This document shows, piece after piece, positions 26,816-36,328 of a stretch of 51,577 bases of DNA (position 1 is its first letter; the number at the start of each line of letters is the position of its first letter). The notes under the pieces were generated by a model. The model did no database searches, was not told the DNA's origin, and saw only the letters and a list, made by a program, of their open reading frames with translations. The position numbers and the translations under genes were made by a program. The stretch comes from Pseudomonadota bacterium (lineage in GTDB: Bacteria > Pseudomonadota > Gammaproteobacteria > Steroidobacterales > Steroidobacteraceae). The stretch covers positions 1 to 51,577 of the forward strand of contig JAKARC010000016.1 of the NCBI GenBank assembly GCA_021822385.1. Reading direction: 5' to 3'.

Positions 26816-28377
26816 TTACGGCCGGCGCATTGTACGGCGGTTGCCGGCGAGCCGCAGCGCGCTCGCTGCGGCGAGCGCGAGCGCGGCGAGCGTTACCACC
26901 AATCCATTGCCGAGGCGCGCAAAGAGGGTCATGCCCTGCAGGGGTGTGACCGTGGATCGGAGCACGTAGGGCCTGAGAATGGGGGCCTCGGCCAGCACCT
27001 GTCCTCGCGGCCCGATGACGCCCGACACCCCATTGTCGGTCGAGACGATCATGTACCGGCCTTCCTCCTGAGTGCGCATTTGCGCCATCTGGAACTGCTG
27101 GTAGCGGGCGGAGGTATTGCCGAACCAGGCATCGTCACTGACGTTCACCAGCACGTTCGCCTTGGGCAGCATGCGCAGCATATACCCCCCGTAGGCCACC
27201 TCGTAGCACACCGTGGGTCCGAGCTCGAGGCCCGCGACCGGCAGCGGCCGCTGCCGCGCCGGTCCGGGCGTGAAGCTCGAGTAGGGCAGATTCATCTCCT
27301 TCAGCCAGCGCCGCACGAAGCGCGGCACCGGGAAATACTCCGCGAAGGGCACCAGGTGCCGTTTGGAATACCAGCTCACCCGCCGCCCAAGCGCCAGGAT
27401 CGAGTTGTAATACTTGCCCGCGGAGGACTCGCGCAGGACACCCATCACCAGCGCCGAGCCGTGCCGGCGGGCCGCAATGTCGAGGCGCTCGACGTAGGGG
27501 AACATGTTGTTGATCAGCCCCGGCAGGGAGGATTCCGGCCAGACGATCAGGCGCGCACCGAACGCCGCTTCGGTCAGGCGCTGATAGCGCATGAGGATGC
27601 GATGCGTATGCGCGCCGGACAGTTTGTCCTGCTCCGAGACGTTGCCTTGCACGATCGCTACCGACACCGGCGGCCCCGACGGATGGGTCCAGACCACATC
27701 GCCGAGCGCCGTTGCGGCAAGCCAGGGGGCAAGCAGGATCGCGGCCGCCGCAATCCGCACGCGACGCGTACCGCGCACCAGCGCCACCAGCGCCCCGGCC
27801 CCGAGCAGCACCACCAGTCCAATGCCGTAGACGCCGCCCACGGGCGCCAGATGCGCCAATGCGGTGCCGGTCTGGGTGTAGCCGATGGAAAGCCAGGGGA
27901 AACCCGAGAACAGCCAGCCGCGCAGCCACTCGACGAGCAGCCAGATCGACGGTGCGGCGAGCAGCCAGCGCACCGGTCCGGCCGGGAAGAAGCGCACCAC
28001 CGCGTAGCCGGTGAGCGCGTGATACAGCGCCATCAGTCCGATCAGAGCGAACATCAGCAACAGTGTCAGCCACACCGGCGCCATGAGATTGAGGCTGACA
28101 TACAGCCAATAGGTGCCCGCGGCAAACAGGCCGAAACCGAACCAGAACCCGAGCCAGGCGGCCTGGCGGGCGCTCGCCTGCTCCCACAGCAGGATCAGGA
28201 TCGCCGGGCTGATGAACGCCAGCGGCCACCACTGCTGCGGCGCGAACGCGCAGGCGAGCAGCGCACCGGCGCCAAGCGCGAGCCCATGGCGCCACAGCCG
28301 CGCCACGCGCCGCACGAACAGACCCGCGGCGAGCGCCGCGCGTCCCGAGAACCGAGTCTTCCGCTCCTGCGCTGCAT

Positions 28378-28381
<4 letters not shown>
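26816..28381 (-). CDS. lnt: Apolipoprotein N-acyltransferase
   Basis: The 521-residue inner-membrane enzyme has about six to eight N-terminal membrane helices and a periplasmic nitrilase-like domain with the catalytic triad Glu283 (WPESSLPG), Lys340 (YSKRHLVPF) and Cys392 (VCYEVAYG). It adds the third acyl chain to lipoproteins such as LptE encoded downstream. The start is a rare TTG at 28381, overlapping the corC stop as TTGA; no better in-frame start precedes the first membrane segment. An out-of-frame ATG at 28377 should be ignored. Confidence 0.94.
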
Positions 28382-29240
<859 letters not shown>

Positions 29241-29244
<4 letters not shown>

Positions 29245-29726
29245 GTTACGCTCCGATAGGGATTGGCAAAGCCAAGTGCGCGCAGCACGCGGATCTCGCG
29301 CCGCTCCATGCGGCGCGCATCCGCGTCGCGCTCGTGATCGTAGCCGATCAGGTGCAACGTACCGTGCACGACCAGATGCGCCCAGTGCGCGCGCAGCGCC
29401 TTGCCCTGGACCTCGGCCTCCTGCCGGACCAGTTGGGCGCAAATCACCACATCCCCGAGCGCGCGCACCGCCGGCGCGCGCGCCAGCGGCGCCGCCGGAA
29501 AGGACAGCACGTTGGTGGGCCGGTCCTTGCCCCGATACTCGGCATTGAGCCGACGGCTCTCGGCGGGCCCGACCACGCGCACACCGAGCTCACTGGCGGC
29601 GGCGCGGCGCCCGAGGGCCGCGTTCACCCAACGGGCGAGGTCCGCCGTGCGGGGAGCCCAGCCGCGCACGCGTCGTTGCACGTCGATGTGCGCCCGCCGC
29701 TCTTTCTTCACCGCGGTCCGCGCCAT
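29241..29726 (-). CDS. ybeY: Endoribonuclease YbeY
   Basis: The 161-residue metal-dependent RNase has the signature HGTLHLIGYDH, with zinc ligands His121, His125 and His131, plus RPTNVLSFP. It matures 16S rRNA 3' ends and takes part in ribosome quality control. Its ATG shares a base with the phoH stop (TGATG) and its stop overlaps corC (GTGA), so the three are tightly coupled. Confidence 0.96.
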
Positions 29727-30697
29727 CAGGGCAGATCTCCCCGGGGTGCGCCGGTACGCGACTCATACGCCTGCACGATGCGCTGCACCAATGGATGGCG
29801 CACGACGTCGCGTGCATCGAAGAACGTGAACGCGACACCCTCGATGCCGCGCAAAACATCCGTCACGTGACTGAGGCCCGATTGACGGCCGGCGGGCAGA
29901 TCGGTCTGGGTCACATCGCCCGTCACCACCGCCTTGGAACCGAAGCCGATCCGGGTCAAGAACATCTTCATCTGCTCGATGGTCGCGTTCTGCGCCTCAT
30001 CGAGAATGATGAACGCGTCATTGAGCGAGCGGCCGCGCATGAATGCGAGCGGTGCCACCTCGATGACATTGCGCTCGATGAAACGCGACACCCGCTCGAA
30101 GCCGAGCATCTCGTACAAGGCGTCGTACATCGGGCGCAGGTAGGGGTCCACCTTCTGATTCAGGTCCCCGGGCAGGAAGCCGAGCCGTTCACCGGCCTCC
30201 ACCGCCGGACGCACCAGCACGAGACGGCGAATGGTCTCGGCCTGCAGCGACTCGACCGCGCAAGCGACGGCCAGATAGGTCTTGCCGGTGCCGGCCGGGC
30301 CGATGCCGAAGGTGAGGTCGTGCGAGTGGATGTTGGCGAGGTACTGGCGCTGGTGATGACCCCGCGCGCGCACGCCGCCGCGCGGCAGGCGGATCCCGGC
30401 CGTGACGCTCTCGGCCACGGCCGCACGCCCAGACTCGTGCTCGCCAAGTGCCAGATGCACGCGCTCCGGGGTGATCGCCTCGACCGCGGCCAGCTCGAAC
30501 AGGTCGCGCAGGGTCTGCTCGGCGTGCTCGGCGCGCACCCCGAGCAGGCGAAAGCTGCTGCCGCGGCGGTGAATCTGCACATCGAGCCGGGCCTCGAGCA
30601 GGCGCAGATTCTCATCGAGCGGACCGCACAGGTTGGCGAGCCGCGCATTGTCCGCGCTCGCAAGTGCAAACTCGCGCGGCGCGTCCGAGCCGGTCAC
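29726..30697 (-). CDS. ybeZ: PhoH-like ATPase (YbeZ)
   Basis: The 323-residue P-loop ATPase has Walker A GPAGTGKT (133-140) and Walker [10 protein letters not shown], with the [11 protein letters not shown] segment typical of PhoH. YbeZ partners YbeY in rRNA processing. The start is GTG 30697, overlapping the miaB stop as GTGA. An N-terminal KH-like region of about 100 residues precedes the ATPase. Confidence 0.95.
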   Translation of the reverse strand: MTGSDAPREFALASADNARLANLCGPLDENLRLLEARLDVQIHRRGSSFRLLGVRAEHAEQTLRDLFELAAVEAITPERVHLALGEHESGRAAVAESVTAGIRLPRGGVRARGHHQRQYLANIHSHDLTFGIGPAGTGKTYLAVACAVESLQAETIRRLVLVRPAVEAGERLGFLPGDLNQKVDPYLRPMYDALYEMLGFERVSRFIERNVIEVAPLAFMRGRSLNDAFIILDEAQNATIEQMKMFLTRIGFGSKAVVTGDVTQTDLPAGRQSGLSHVTDVLRGIEGVAFTFFDARDVVRHPLVQRIVQAYESRTGAPRGDLP

Positions 30698-32019
30698 GGA
30701 CACAAGCGCCCGCGCAGACTGTGCCGCAGCGCCGCACTCACCGTGACGTCGACATACCGGCCGATCAGCGACTCCGGACCGGCGAAGTTGATCCAACGAT
30801 TATTCTCGGTGCGGCCGGCGAGCTCGCGCGCGTCCCTTTTGGCATGCTTTTCCACGAGCACCCGCTGCACGCTGCCGACCATGCCCGCGCTGATGGCCTG
30901 CGCCTGGGTCTCAAGCTGCTCCTGCAGCCGGGCGAGACGCTCGTGCTTGACCGCCTCGGGCGTGTCATCCGCCAATGCGGCCGCCGGCGTACCGGGGCGG
31001 CGGCTGTAGAGAAAACTGAAGGACTGGTCGAAGTTCACGTCACGCACGAGTGCGAGGGTGGCCTCGAAGTCCCGCTCGCTCTCACCCGGAAAGCCGACGA
31101 TGATATCCGTCGAGATGCTGATGTCGGGCCGCACTGCGCGCAGCCGCCGGATCTTGTCCTTGAACTCGAGCACGGTGTACCCGCGCTTCATCAGCGCAAG
31201 CACCCGGTCCGAGCCGCTCTGCACGGGCAGATGCAGGTGATTGGCGAGCTTGCCGACGTGGGCGTACGCCTCGATGAGACTGTCACCGAATTCCACCGGA
31301 TGCGACGTGGTGAAACGGATGCGCTCGATCGTCGCAATGGCCGCCACATGATGGATCAGCGTGGCGAGATCGACTTCGACGCCGTCGGCCATCGCCCCGG
31401 CGTAGGCATTGACGTTCTGGCCGAGCAGCGTGACTTCACGCACGCCCTGCTCGGCCAGCTGCCGCACCTCATCGAGCACCGAATCGAAGGGCCGGCTCAG
31501 TTCCTCGCCGCGCGTGTACGGCACGATGCAAAAGCTGCAGTACCGGCTGCAGCCCTCCATGACGGACACGAACGCCGAGGCCCCCTCGGTGCGCGGCGCC
31601 GGCAGGTGATCGAACTTCTCGATCTCCGGAAAGCTCACATCGACCTGGGCCCGGCCGGTGCGGCGCAGCTCGGCGATCATCTCCGGCAGCCGGTGCAGGG
31701 TCTGCGGACCGAACACCAGGTCGACGAATGGGGCACGCGCCGTGATGGCCTCCCCCTCCTGGCTCGCCACGCAGCCGCCGACCCCAATGAGCACCTCTGG
31801 ACGCTGCGCCTTCAGACGCCGCCATTCCCCGAGGAGCGAGAAGACCTTCTCCTGCGCTTTCTCGCGCACGGAGCAGGTGTTCATCAGCAGCACATCGGCG
31901 CGGTCGGGATCGTCGGTCGGCGTGAGCCCTGCACTCGAACGCAGCACATCCCCCATGCGGGCGGAATCGTACTCGTTCATCTGGCAGCCAAAGGTCTTGA
32001 TGTAGTAGTGGCGGGACAT
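30694..32019 (-). CDS. miaB: tRNA-2-methylthio-N6-dimethylallyladenosine synthase MiaB
   Basis: The 441-residue radical-SAM methylthiotransferase has the N-terminal cluster Cys12, Cys49 and Cys83, the radical-SAM motif Cys157, Cys161, Cys164 (CSRYCSFC) and a C-terminal TRAM domain. It methylthiolates i6A37 in tRNA. ATG 32019 is chosen because [15 protein letters not shown] follows at once; the frame extends 18 codons upstream without family residues. It heads the phoH-ybeY-corC-lnt-leuS-lptE run. Confidence 0.96.
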   Translation of the reverse strand: MSRHYYIKTFGCQMNEYDSARMGDVLRSSAGLTPTDDPDRADVLLMNTCSVREKAQEKVFSLLGEWRRLKAQRPEVLIGVGGCVASQEGEAITARAPFVDLVFGPQTLHRLPEMIAELRRTGRAQVDVSFPEIEKFDHLPAPRTEGASAFVSVMEGCSRYCSFCIVPYTRGEELSRPFDSVLDEVRQLAEQGVREVTLLGQNVNAYAGAMADGVEVDLATLIHHVAAIATIERIRFTTSHPVEFGDSLIEAYAHVGKLANHLHLPVQSGSDRVLALMKRGYTVLEFKDKIRRLRAVRPDISISTDIIVGFPGESERDFEATLALVRDVNFDQSFSFLYSRRPGTPAAALADDTPEAVKHERLARLQEQLETQAQAISAGMVGSVQRVLVEKHAKRDARELAGRTENNRWINFAGPESLIGRYVDVTVSAALRHSLRGRLCP

Positions 32020-32092
32020 CGGTTCAGGGTGCGGGATGGCGGGAATTCTACGGCTTGCGGAGGCCGACCGCACGACGCGTCGAGGTCATCGG

Positions 32093-32123
32093 CTGAAAAT
32101 TAGAGTATTCCTATCTTTTTCAG
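32093..32123 (-). promoter_or_regulatory. AT-rich inverted repeat upstream of miaB
   Basis: CTGAAAA and TTTTCAG face each other across 17 bases in an AT-rich island, 74 bases before the miaB start, in otherwise GC-rich DNA. The position suits a promoter or operator. I could not fix standard -35/-10 boxes, so the function is inferred from position and symmetry. The rest of the 32020-32220 gap holds GC-rich hairpins (GCCCGC/GCGGGC at 32198-32214) without T-runs. Confidence 0.35.
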
Positions 32124-32220
32124 TCGGTTACGCGTGGAGCCAGCCCCGAGGGGCGGGCTTTACGGTCTTGCGGCGGCCGCCGCCCGGGGTGATTCTCGCC
32201 CGCGGGAGGCGGGCCGGGCG

Positions 32221-32868
32221 TCACCGCGGGAAGTAGGCGATCCCGACGCCCATATGGTGCAGGAGCGATTCCGGCACACTCACCGCCAGGCTCACCGCGA
32301 CCAGCGCATGCGCCAGGGCCAGCACATAGAGGGTGCGGTAGCGACGAAACAGCTCACAGAGGATCAGGCCGCCGACCAGCGTCACGGGCACCAGAACCGG
32401 GTTGGGAATGTGCGCGATCGAGAAGAGCAGCGCGGTGCCGAGTACCGCGCATCTGCTGCCGAAGAGCCACTCGAGCCGCGTGAACAGGTAGGACTGGAGA
32501 ATGAACTGCTGTGCCAGCGCCCAAGGGAAATACGCCAGACCCTGCAGCCATACCGCGCCGATGTCCGGCGGCACATGCAGCGTATCCGCCATCCACGCCG
32601 CAAGCAGTATCAGACCGGCGAGTGCCGCCGCAACGGGCGCAAACCACAGCGCACGGGTGATCGACTTCAAATCGATGCCGAGGCCGGGCCAGAAGCGCCG
32701 CTCCCACAGTGTCGCGCCGACGAGGATCACGACCACGATACTGACAAAGACCGTCTGGATCTCTCCGGATGTCCACAGGGCTCCCTCGAGCACCGCATAC
32801 AGCAGAGCGATCTGCAGCCCGATGCGCCTGCGGTCGGTCCGTGACGGGCGGCTTGCGCGGGAACTCAT
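32221..32868 (-). CDS. CPBP-family membrane protein with altered catalytic motif
   Basis: The 215-residue protein has about six membrane helices and aligns by eye with CPBP (CAAX/Abi) intramembrane proteases. Motif 1, usually EExxxR, reads QQFILQ: both catalytic Glu and the Arg are Gln. Motif 2 FSIAH is kept, and motif 3 keeps His (LAHALVAV) but lacks the usual Asn/Asp. ATG 32868 follows a GAGGAGGAG site inside the stop region of the upstream gene, 14 bases away. It is likely inactive as a peptidase, perhaps a partner of the intact upstream protein. A natural Gln-bearing subgroup with another role is possible. Confidence 0.7.
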   Translation of the reverse strand: MSSRASRPSRTDRRRIGLQIALLYAVLEGALWTSGEIQTVFVSIVVVILVGATLWERRFWPGLGIDLKSITRALWFAPVAAALAGLILLAAWMADTLHVPPDIGAVWLQGLAYFPWALAQQFILQSYLFTRLEWLFGSRCAVLGTALLFSIAHIPNPVLVPVTLVGGLILCELFRRYRTLYVLALAHALVAVSLAVSVPESLLHHMGVGIAYFPR

Positions 32869-32882
32869 GCTACCGCTCCTCC

Positions 32883-33944
32883 TCAAAGCGCGGCCCGATT
32901 GAGCCACCAGGTCACCCAGACCACATCGACCAGAGTGTGCGCAACGGCCGCAGCACCCGTGCGCCGATCGCGCTGCCACGCGCAGCCGTAGAAACCGCCG
33001 GCCAGCGCCGCCAGTATCACGTAACGCCAGTTGAATACGGGACCATGGATGTAATGCGCCAGCCCGAACAGTGCCGATGCGACTCCGAGGGCTTGCCAGC
33101 GCGGCAGTCGAGTCTGCAGCAGGTTCTGCAACAGACCGCGGAAGAACAGCTCCTCCGGCACGGCCACGAACACGAAGGTCACGACCACCAGGCCGATGAA
33201 CGGACCCGGCGCGGGCCAGTGCGCATGCACGCGCAGAAAGCCAAGCGCAAGACCGAGGCCAAGGCCGATCGGGACAAACAGACCCCATGCACGCAGCCCG
33301 GTAGTCAGATCGCGCAGGCGCAGGCGCAAGTCAAAGCCGATCCCCGGCAGCCGGCGCTGAACGACGTAGACATACAGCGCGACGTCCGCCCACAACAACT
33401 TCGGCAGCCCGCCGAGATCCGGGCCCGGCGGCATCCGCAGCCAGCTGTACTCGATCGGCAGCGCAAGTCCCGCCAGCACGAGGAGGTCCTGCCATGAGAG
33501 CGTCTCCCCCGGGGGCAGCGCCTCAAACACCGTCGCGAGCGCCGCCGGCAGTGCGCAATACAGCAGAAGCTGCAGCGGTACGGCGGCACGCAGCGGCACC
33601 GTGATCAATAGATAGACCACGCCGGAAAATACCCCCGGAATCACTGCGCGCAGAATCGAGCCGCGAATCGACCCGCCTCGGCTGGCAGCCCCGCGTTGAC
33701 TCGACAGTCTGCCGGCGAGCCACTCCCCCGCACCCCAGCCGAAAGCCCATAACACCGCAACGATCAAGCCGAGGGCGAGGAAAGGTCCGAGCGCGTGTCC
33801 ACGCAGACTCGAGAGGGCGCCGAGTGCCTGGGCCGCGTACAGCAGCAGACCCATCAACAACATGTAGGAACCGACGGCAGCGCCATAGGGTCCGCCGCGC
33901 GTCCAACCCGTCGCGATCCGCCGCCAAGGCGTCTTCTCCTCCAC
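32883..33944 (-). CDS. CPBP-family intramembrane metalloprotease
   Basis: The 353-residue polytopic protein has about eight hydrophobic helices and all three CPBP motifs: PEELFFRGLLQNLL (EExxxR), FGLAHY (FxxxH) and AHTLVDVVW. This family includes Rce1-type CAAX proteases and bacteriocin-immunity Abi proteins; the prokaryotic substrate is generally unknown. The start is GTG 33944 with an AGGAGGA site about five bases upstream. It is first of a two-gene unit with the Gln-bearing homologue. No bacteriocin gene is visible nearby. Confidence 0.82.
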   Translation of the reverse strand: MEEKTPWRRIATGWTRGGPYGAAVGSYMLLMGLLLYAAQALGALSSLRGHALGPFLALGLIVAVLWAFGWGAGEWLAGRLSSQRGAASRGGSIRGSILRAVIPGVFSGVVYLLITVPLRAAVPLQLLLYCALPAALATVFEALPPGETLSWQDLLVLAGLALPIEYSWLRMPPGPDLGGLPKLLWADVALYVYVVQRRLPGIGFDLRLRLRDLTTGLRAWGLFVPIGLGLGLALGFLRVHAHWPAPGPFIGLVVVTFVFVAVPEELFFRGLLQNLLQTRLPRWQALGVASALFGLAHYIHGPVFNWRYVILAALAGGFYGCAWQRDRRTGAAAVAHTLVDVVWVTWWLNRAAL

Positions 33945-34470
33945 CTGTCCTCCTCGCCGCCTCGATTAGAGTGCGCCACGGCGCGACAGCCGCTGCGCCG
34001 CGGAACACCGGCGGCGGACATTCCGCCCTTGAGACTCGCGGGAAGGTCAGGCGTTCAGCGATGTGCACAAAGCCCGATCGACACCCTGACCGGCACAGTA
34101 CGACTCGAGCCGATCGCAAGCGCTCTCGTCCGAGGCATCCGACGGGCCGGTCCCTGCCGGGCAAGCCGAGGGCAGGGAGGATGTCAACGCCGCGCGAGTG
34201 CGTGCCCGCGCCGTTGCACGGCCCTCAGTTGTAGATGCGGATTGAAATGCGCCGGATTTTGAGGAGGAACGCGGCAACCTGGATCGAAGCACAGGCGCAC
34301 GCGCATTTGCCCATGGAGTTGCACACAGTTCGCATCTGCGTCGCAGGTCCTCGGATCATTCCCATCCCAGCCGACCCAGAACCCGATTTTGGCTGTGCGG
34401 GACGCCTCGCAGCCAAGCGTCATTGGCGTGGAGGATCTCGCGCAATAGCAAGCTACGGGGCGCGGCCCGC
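33945..34470. other. Gap with possible decayed Cys-rich reading frame
   Basis: No intact gene is visible in these 526 bases. On the minus strand, protein-like stretches appear in different frames: one around 34250-34420 (GWDGNDPRTCDADANC) and one around 34050-34140 (SACDRLESYCAGQG), ending in a stop at 34047. They might be pieces of one small Cys-rich protein broken by frameshifts. GC content seems lower than in flanking housekeeping genes. The promoter of the CPBP pair should lie near 33950-34050. Confidence 0.25.
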
Positions 34471-34872
34471 TCATTCGAACGGATTAAGGACCGGCACCTC
34501 GAAGCGTGAGAAGTCGCGCACGTTGCGCGTTACGACAGTCAGATGGTGCACCAGTGCCGTTGCTGCAATCATCGCGTCTTCGTAAACGGTGCTGGACTGG
34601 CGGTGCATGAGCTTGGCCCAGCGGCGAAAGCACGCGGCGTCCATCGCGAGCACATTGTAGGAATCCGCCACTTGGCCAGCCCACGCCTCAAGTTCCTCTG
34701 CCTTGGTCGGGCTCTGAGTGCGTGTCATCTCGATACGGGCTTGGATCTCTCCAATCGTAACCGCGGCAAGATGCAGGTCCGGGTCCTCGGCGTCCTGAAT
34801 CCAAGCAACCACCTTTGGATTCGGGCGGGGCTTGCGCAGCTCCGATACGACGCTGGTGTCGAGCAGGTACAC
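34471..34872 (-). CDS. PIN-domain toxin (VapC/FitB-like ribonuclease)
   Basis: The 133-residue PIN protein starts YLLDTSVVSELRKPRP, a VapC/FitB-type N-terminus, and keeps the acidic metal site: Asp5, Glu42 (TIGEIQ), Asp99 (YEDAMIAAT) and Asp120 (TRNVRDF). VapC toxins cleave tRNA or rRNA. The start is GTG 34872, with GAGG six bases upstream; a TTG at 34884 that overlaps the antitoxin stop as TTGA is an alternative. The antitoxin frame just upstream is interrupted, so an apparently intact toxin may lack its antidote or be silent. Confidence 0.85.
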   Translation of the reverse strand: MYLLDTSVVSELRKPRPNPKVVAWIQDAEDPDLHLAAVTIGEIQARIEMTRTQSPTKAEELEAWAGQVADSYNVLAMDAACFRRWAKLMHRQSSTVYEDAMIAATALVHHLTVVTRNVRDFSRFEVPVLNPFE

Positions 34873-34880
34873 CGCGAACC

Positions 34881-35144
34881 TCAAAGCGACGGAATCCGAC
34901 GTCGCCGATACCGGCCTCGTGGCGGCAAGGTGAGCTCGGCACGCGCGAAATCCGTCAGCAGCAGGGTTTTCAGCGACGGCCGCGCGAGTTGACCCAGTCG
35001 CTTCCACTCCTGAATTGGCACTAGCACCGCGGTTTCTTCTCCACGGCGCGTGACGACTTGTGGTCCTTCGCGGACGCACGTCTCCAGCAGCTCGCTGAAG
35101 CGCGTTTTGGCATAATGATATGACTAGTCTGTAGACTACTTCAT
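34881..35144 (-). pseudogene. Interrupted Phd/YefM-type antitoxin gene
   Basis: Reading back from the TGA at 34881-34883, the frame encodes a Phd/YefM-like antitoxin core: AKTRFSELLETC, VVTRRGEETAVLVPIQEW and a basic tail. No usable start lies next to this core. The only in-frame ATG (35142-35144) is followed by AAG and then two amber codons, at 35136-35138 and 35124-35126, five codons apart. Ignoring codons TAG TCT ACA GAC TAG, the protein would begin MKSYHYAKTRFSELL, a canonical length for the family. This suggests a small in-frame disruption, though readthrough, an atypical start or a sequence error are possible. It is directly upstream of the PIN toxin. Confidence 0.7.
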
Positions 35145-35158
35145 CTGTCTTCGACAGA
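35125..35158. promoter_or_regulatory. Two adjacent inverted repeats at the toxin-antitoxin 5' end
   Basis: TAGTCT-GT-AGACTA (35125-35138) and TCTGTC-TTC-GACAGA (35144-35158) are perfect 6-base inverted repeats five bases apart. Antitoxins of this class commonly bind such palindromes to repress their own operon. The first repeat also contains the two amber codons of the antitoxin frame. Confidence 0.5.
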
Positions 35159-35214
35159 CGGTGGAGAGACCTTGTGGAATGCGTGAATCGGCTCGCGACG
35201 ATCCATCATCCCCG

Positions 35215-35589
35215 TCATGCATACGAAGTGTCGAGCGCAATGAGCAAGTCCGGCCAATTCCGGCCGGTCACGGTGCCGTCTGAGGTTTCCACCAGCCGGC
35301 CGTTCGCCTGCCGCCTACTTCTAATATCGATCGCCGATGCCGGGTCGTCAGGTCGCGGCAGGCCGGACCGATACTCGTATCCCCAGCGCTCTCGCAGCAC
35401 CCTCGTCAATGTCGATAGCTCCGGGCTCCCATCGGCGGAAAGCAATCGATACAGTGCCGCGCGGGTGATGCCTGTCTTGCGTGCAAGATCCGACATTCCA
35501 CGCGCGCGCGCACCGTCGCCCCGCGCAGCGGTGCATACCCCGGGGTCGTTTTCGGCGGTTGTCGCTTGCGCACCTGCGGCTGCAACTCG
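35215..35589 (-). pseudogene. Remnant of a HigA-like addiction-module antidote gene
   Basis: The minus frame reads AENDPGVCTAARG, then ARARGMSDLARKTG and ITRAALYRLLSADGSPEL before LTRVLRE. This matches the XRE-type 'probable addiction module antidote' family (ENDP, ARARGMS.LAR.TG, LY..LS..GNP). The upstream part has no start codon before the in-frame stop at 35590-35592, which is also the stop of the next upstream gene; the first Met is inside the helix-turn-helix. After LRE the C-terminus (WGYEYRSGLPRP onward) departs from the family. No killer-protein partner is present. I call it a 5'-truncated, diverged remnant. Confidence 0.6.
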
Positions 35590-36312
35590 TCATTTGTAGC
35601 GGGGCGAGGGCAGCCCATCGGACCACTCCGGCACAAGTACGTAGACGATCGTGACATTGTCGTGCGAGTTGCTGAAGACGGGCACGCCCGGCAAGTTTTC
35701 ACCCCAGCTCGGCGCCCGCCCACGCGGAAAATAGAACATCAAATGGGGGCGCCACGGCCCGGGCTTGCCGCCGATCCCGCGGCCGCGGCGCGACATCATG
35801 TAGCACAGGGCCCCCGGCAACGGCGTCTTCAGCCGGCCATGAGCCGCCGCGGCGGCCTCCCGCGCGGCGATTTGACTCTTGCGCGCACCGGCCACCACCC
35901 ACAGTGTCCGCGTCAGATACCACGGCAGCACTGACAGTGCAGCTGGTGCGTTGTAGCAGAATGGGGCGCGAAACCGTGGGTTCCAGAATACGGATCTGCG
36001 GACACTCGCGGCGTTGTCCCAGGACCTTACGACGAGGCAGACGAACCCGTTGCTCCCCTTGACCACAGTGACATAGCCGTGCGGGCTGAGCGCCATGACC
36101 GTGGCATGCATCGAGATCGAAGGCGGCGCTGCGCTGCGCGCCAGCGCAATTTCCTGGCGGCGGCTTGGCATGAGATAGGGCGCAATACGCTGCACATTCA
36201 CGTCGATGGCGGCGCGGGCCGTCGAGCAGACCAACGCGATCGAAATCATCTTCAGCGCTAACATGATCTGCGGCCGCATGCCGCCGCGCGGAATCGAGTC
36301 TTTTTTGATCAT
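35590..36312 (-). CDS. Secreted protein of unknown function
   Basis: The 240-residue protein has a signal peptide (MLALKMISIALVCSTARA, cleavage near ARA). The mature part includes MALSPHGYVTVVKGSNGFVC, FWNPRFRAPFCYN and a late HLMFYFP with WGENLPG and VLVPEWSDG. The Trp/Pro-rich composition suggests a compact periplasmic domain. I do not recognise a characterised family. ATG 36312 is chosen with weak support; starts at 36279 or nearer the hydrophobic core are possible. It lies 16 bases after the SRPBCC gene, so it may be the third gene of the ArsR unit. Confidence 0.65.
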   Translation of the reverse strand: MIKKDSIPRGGMRPQIMLALKMISIALVCSTARAAIDVNVQRIAPYLMPSRRQEIALARSAAPPSISMHATVMALSPHGYVTVVKGSNGFVCLVVRSWDNAASVRRSVFWNPRFRAPFCYNAPAALSVLPWYLTRTLWVVAGARKSQIAAREAAAAAHGRLKTPLPGALCYMMSRRGRGIGGKPGPWRPHLMFYFPRGRAPSWGENLPGVPVFSNSHDNVTIVYVLVPEWSDGLPSPRYK

Positions 36313-36328
36313 TTGTTCTGTACCGGTG

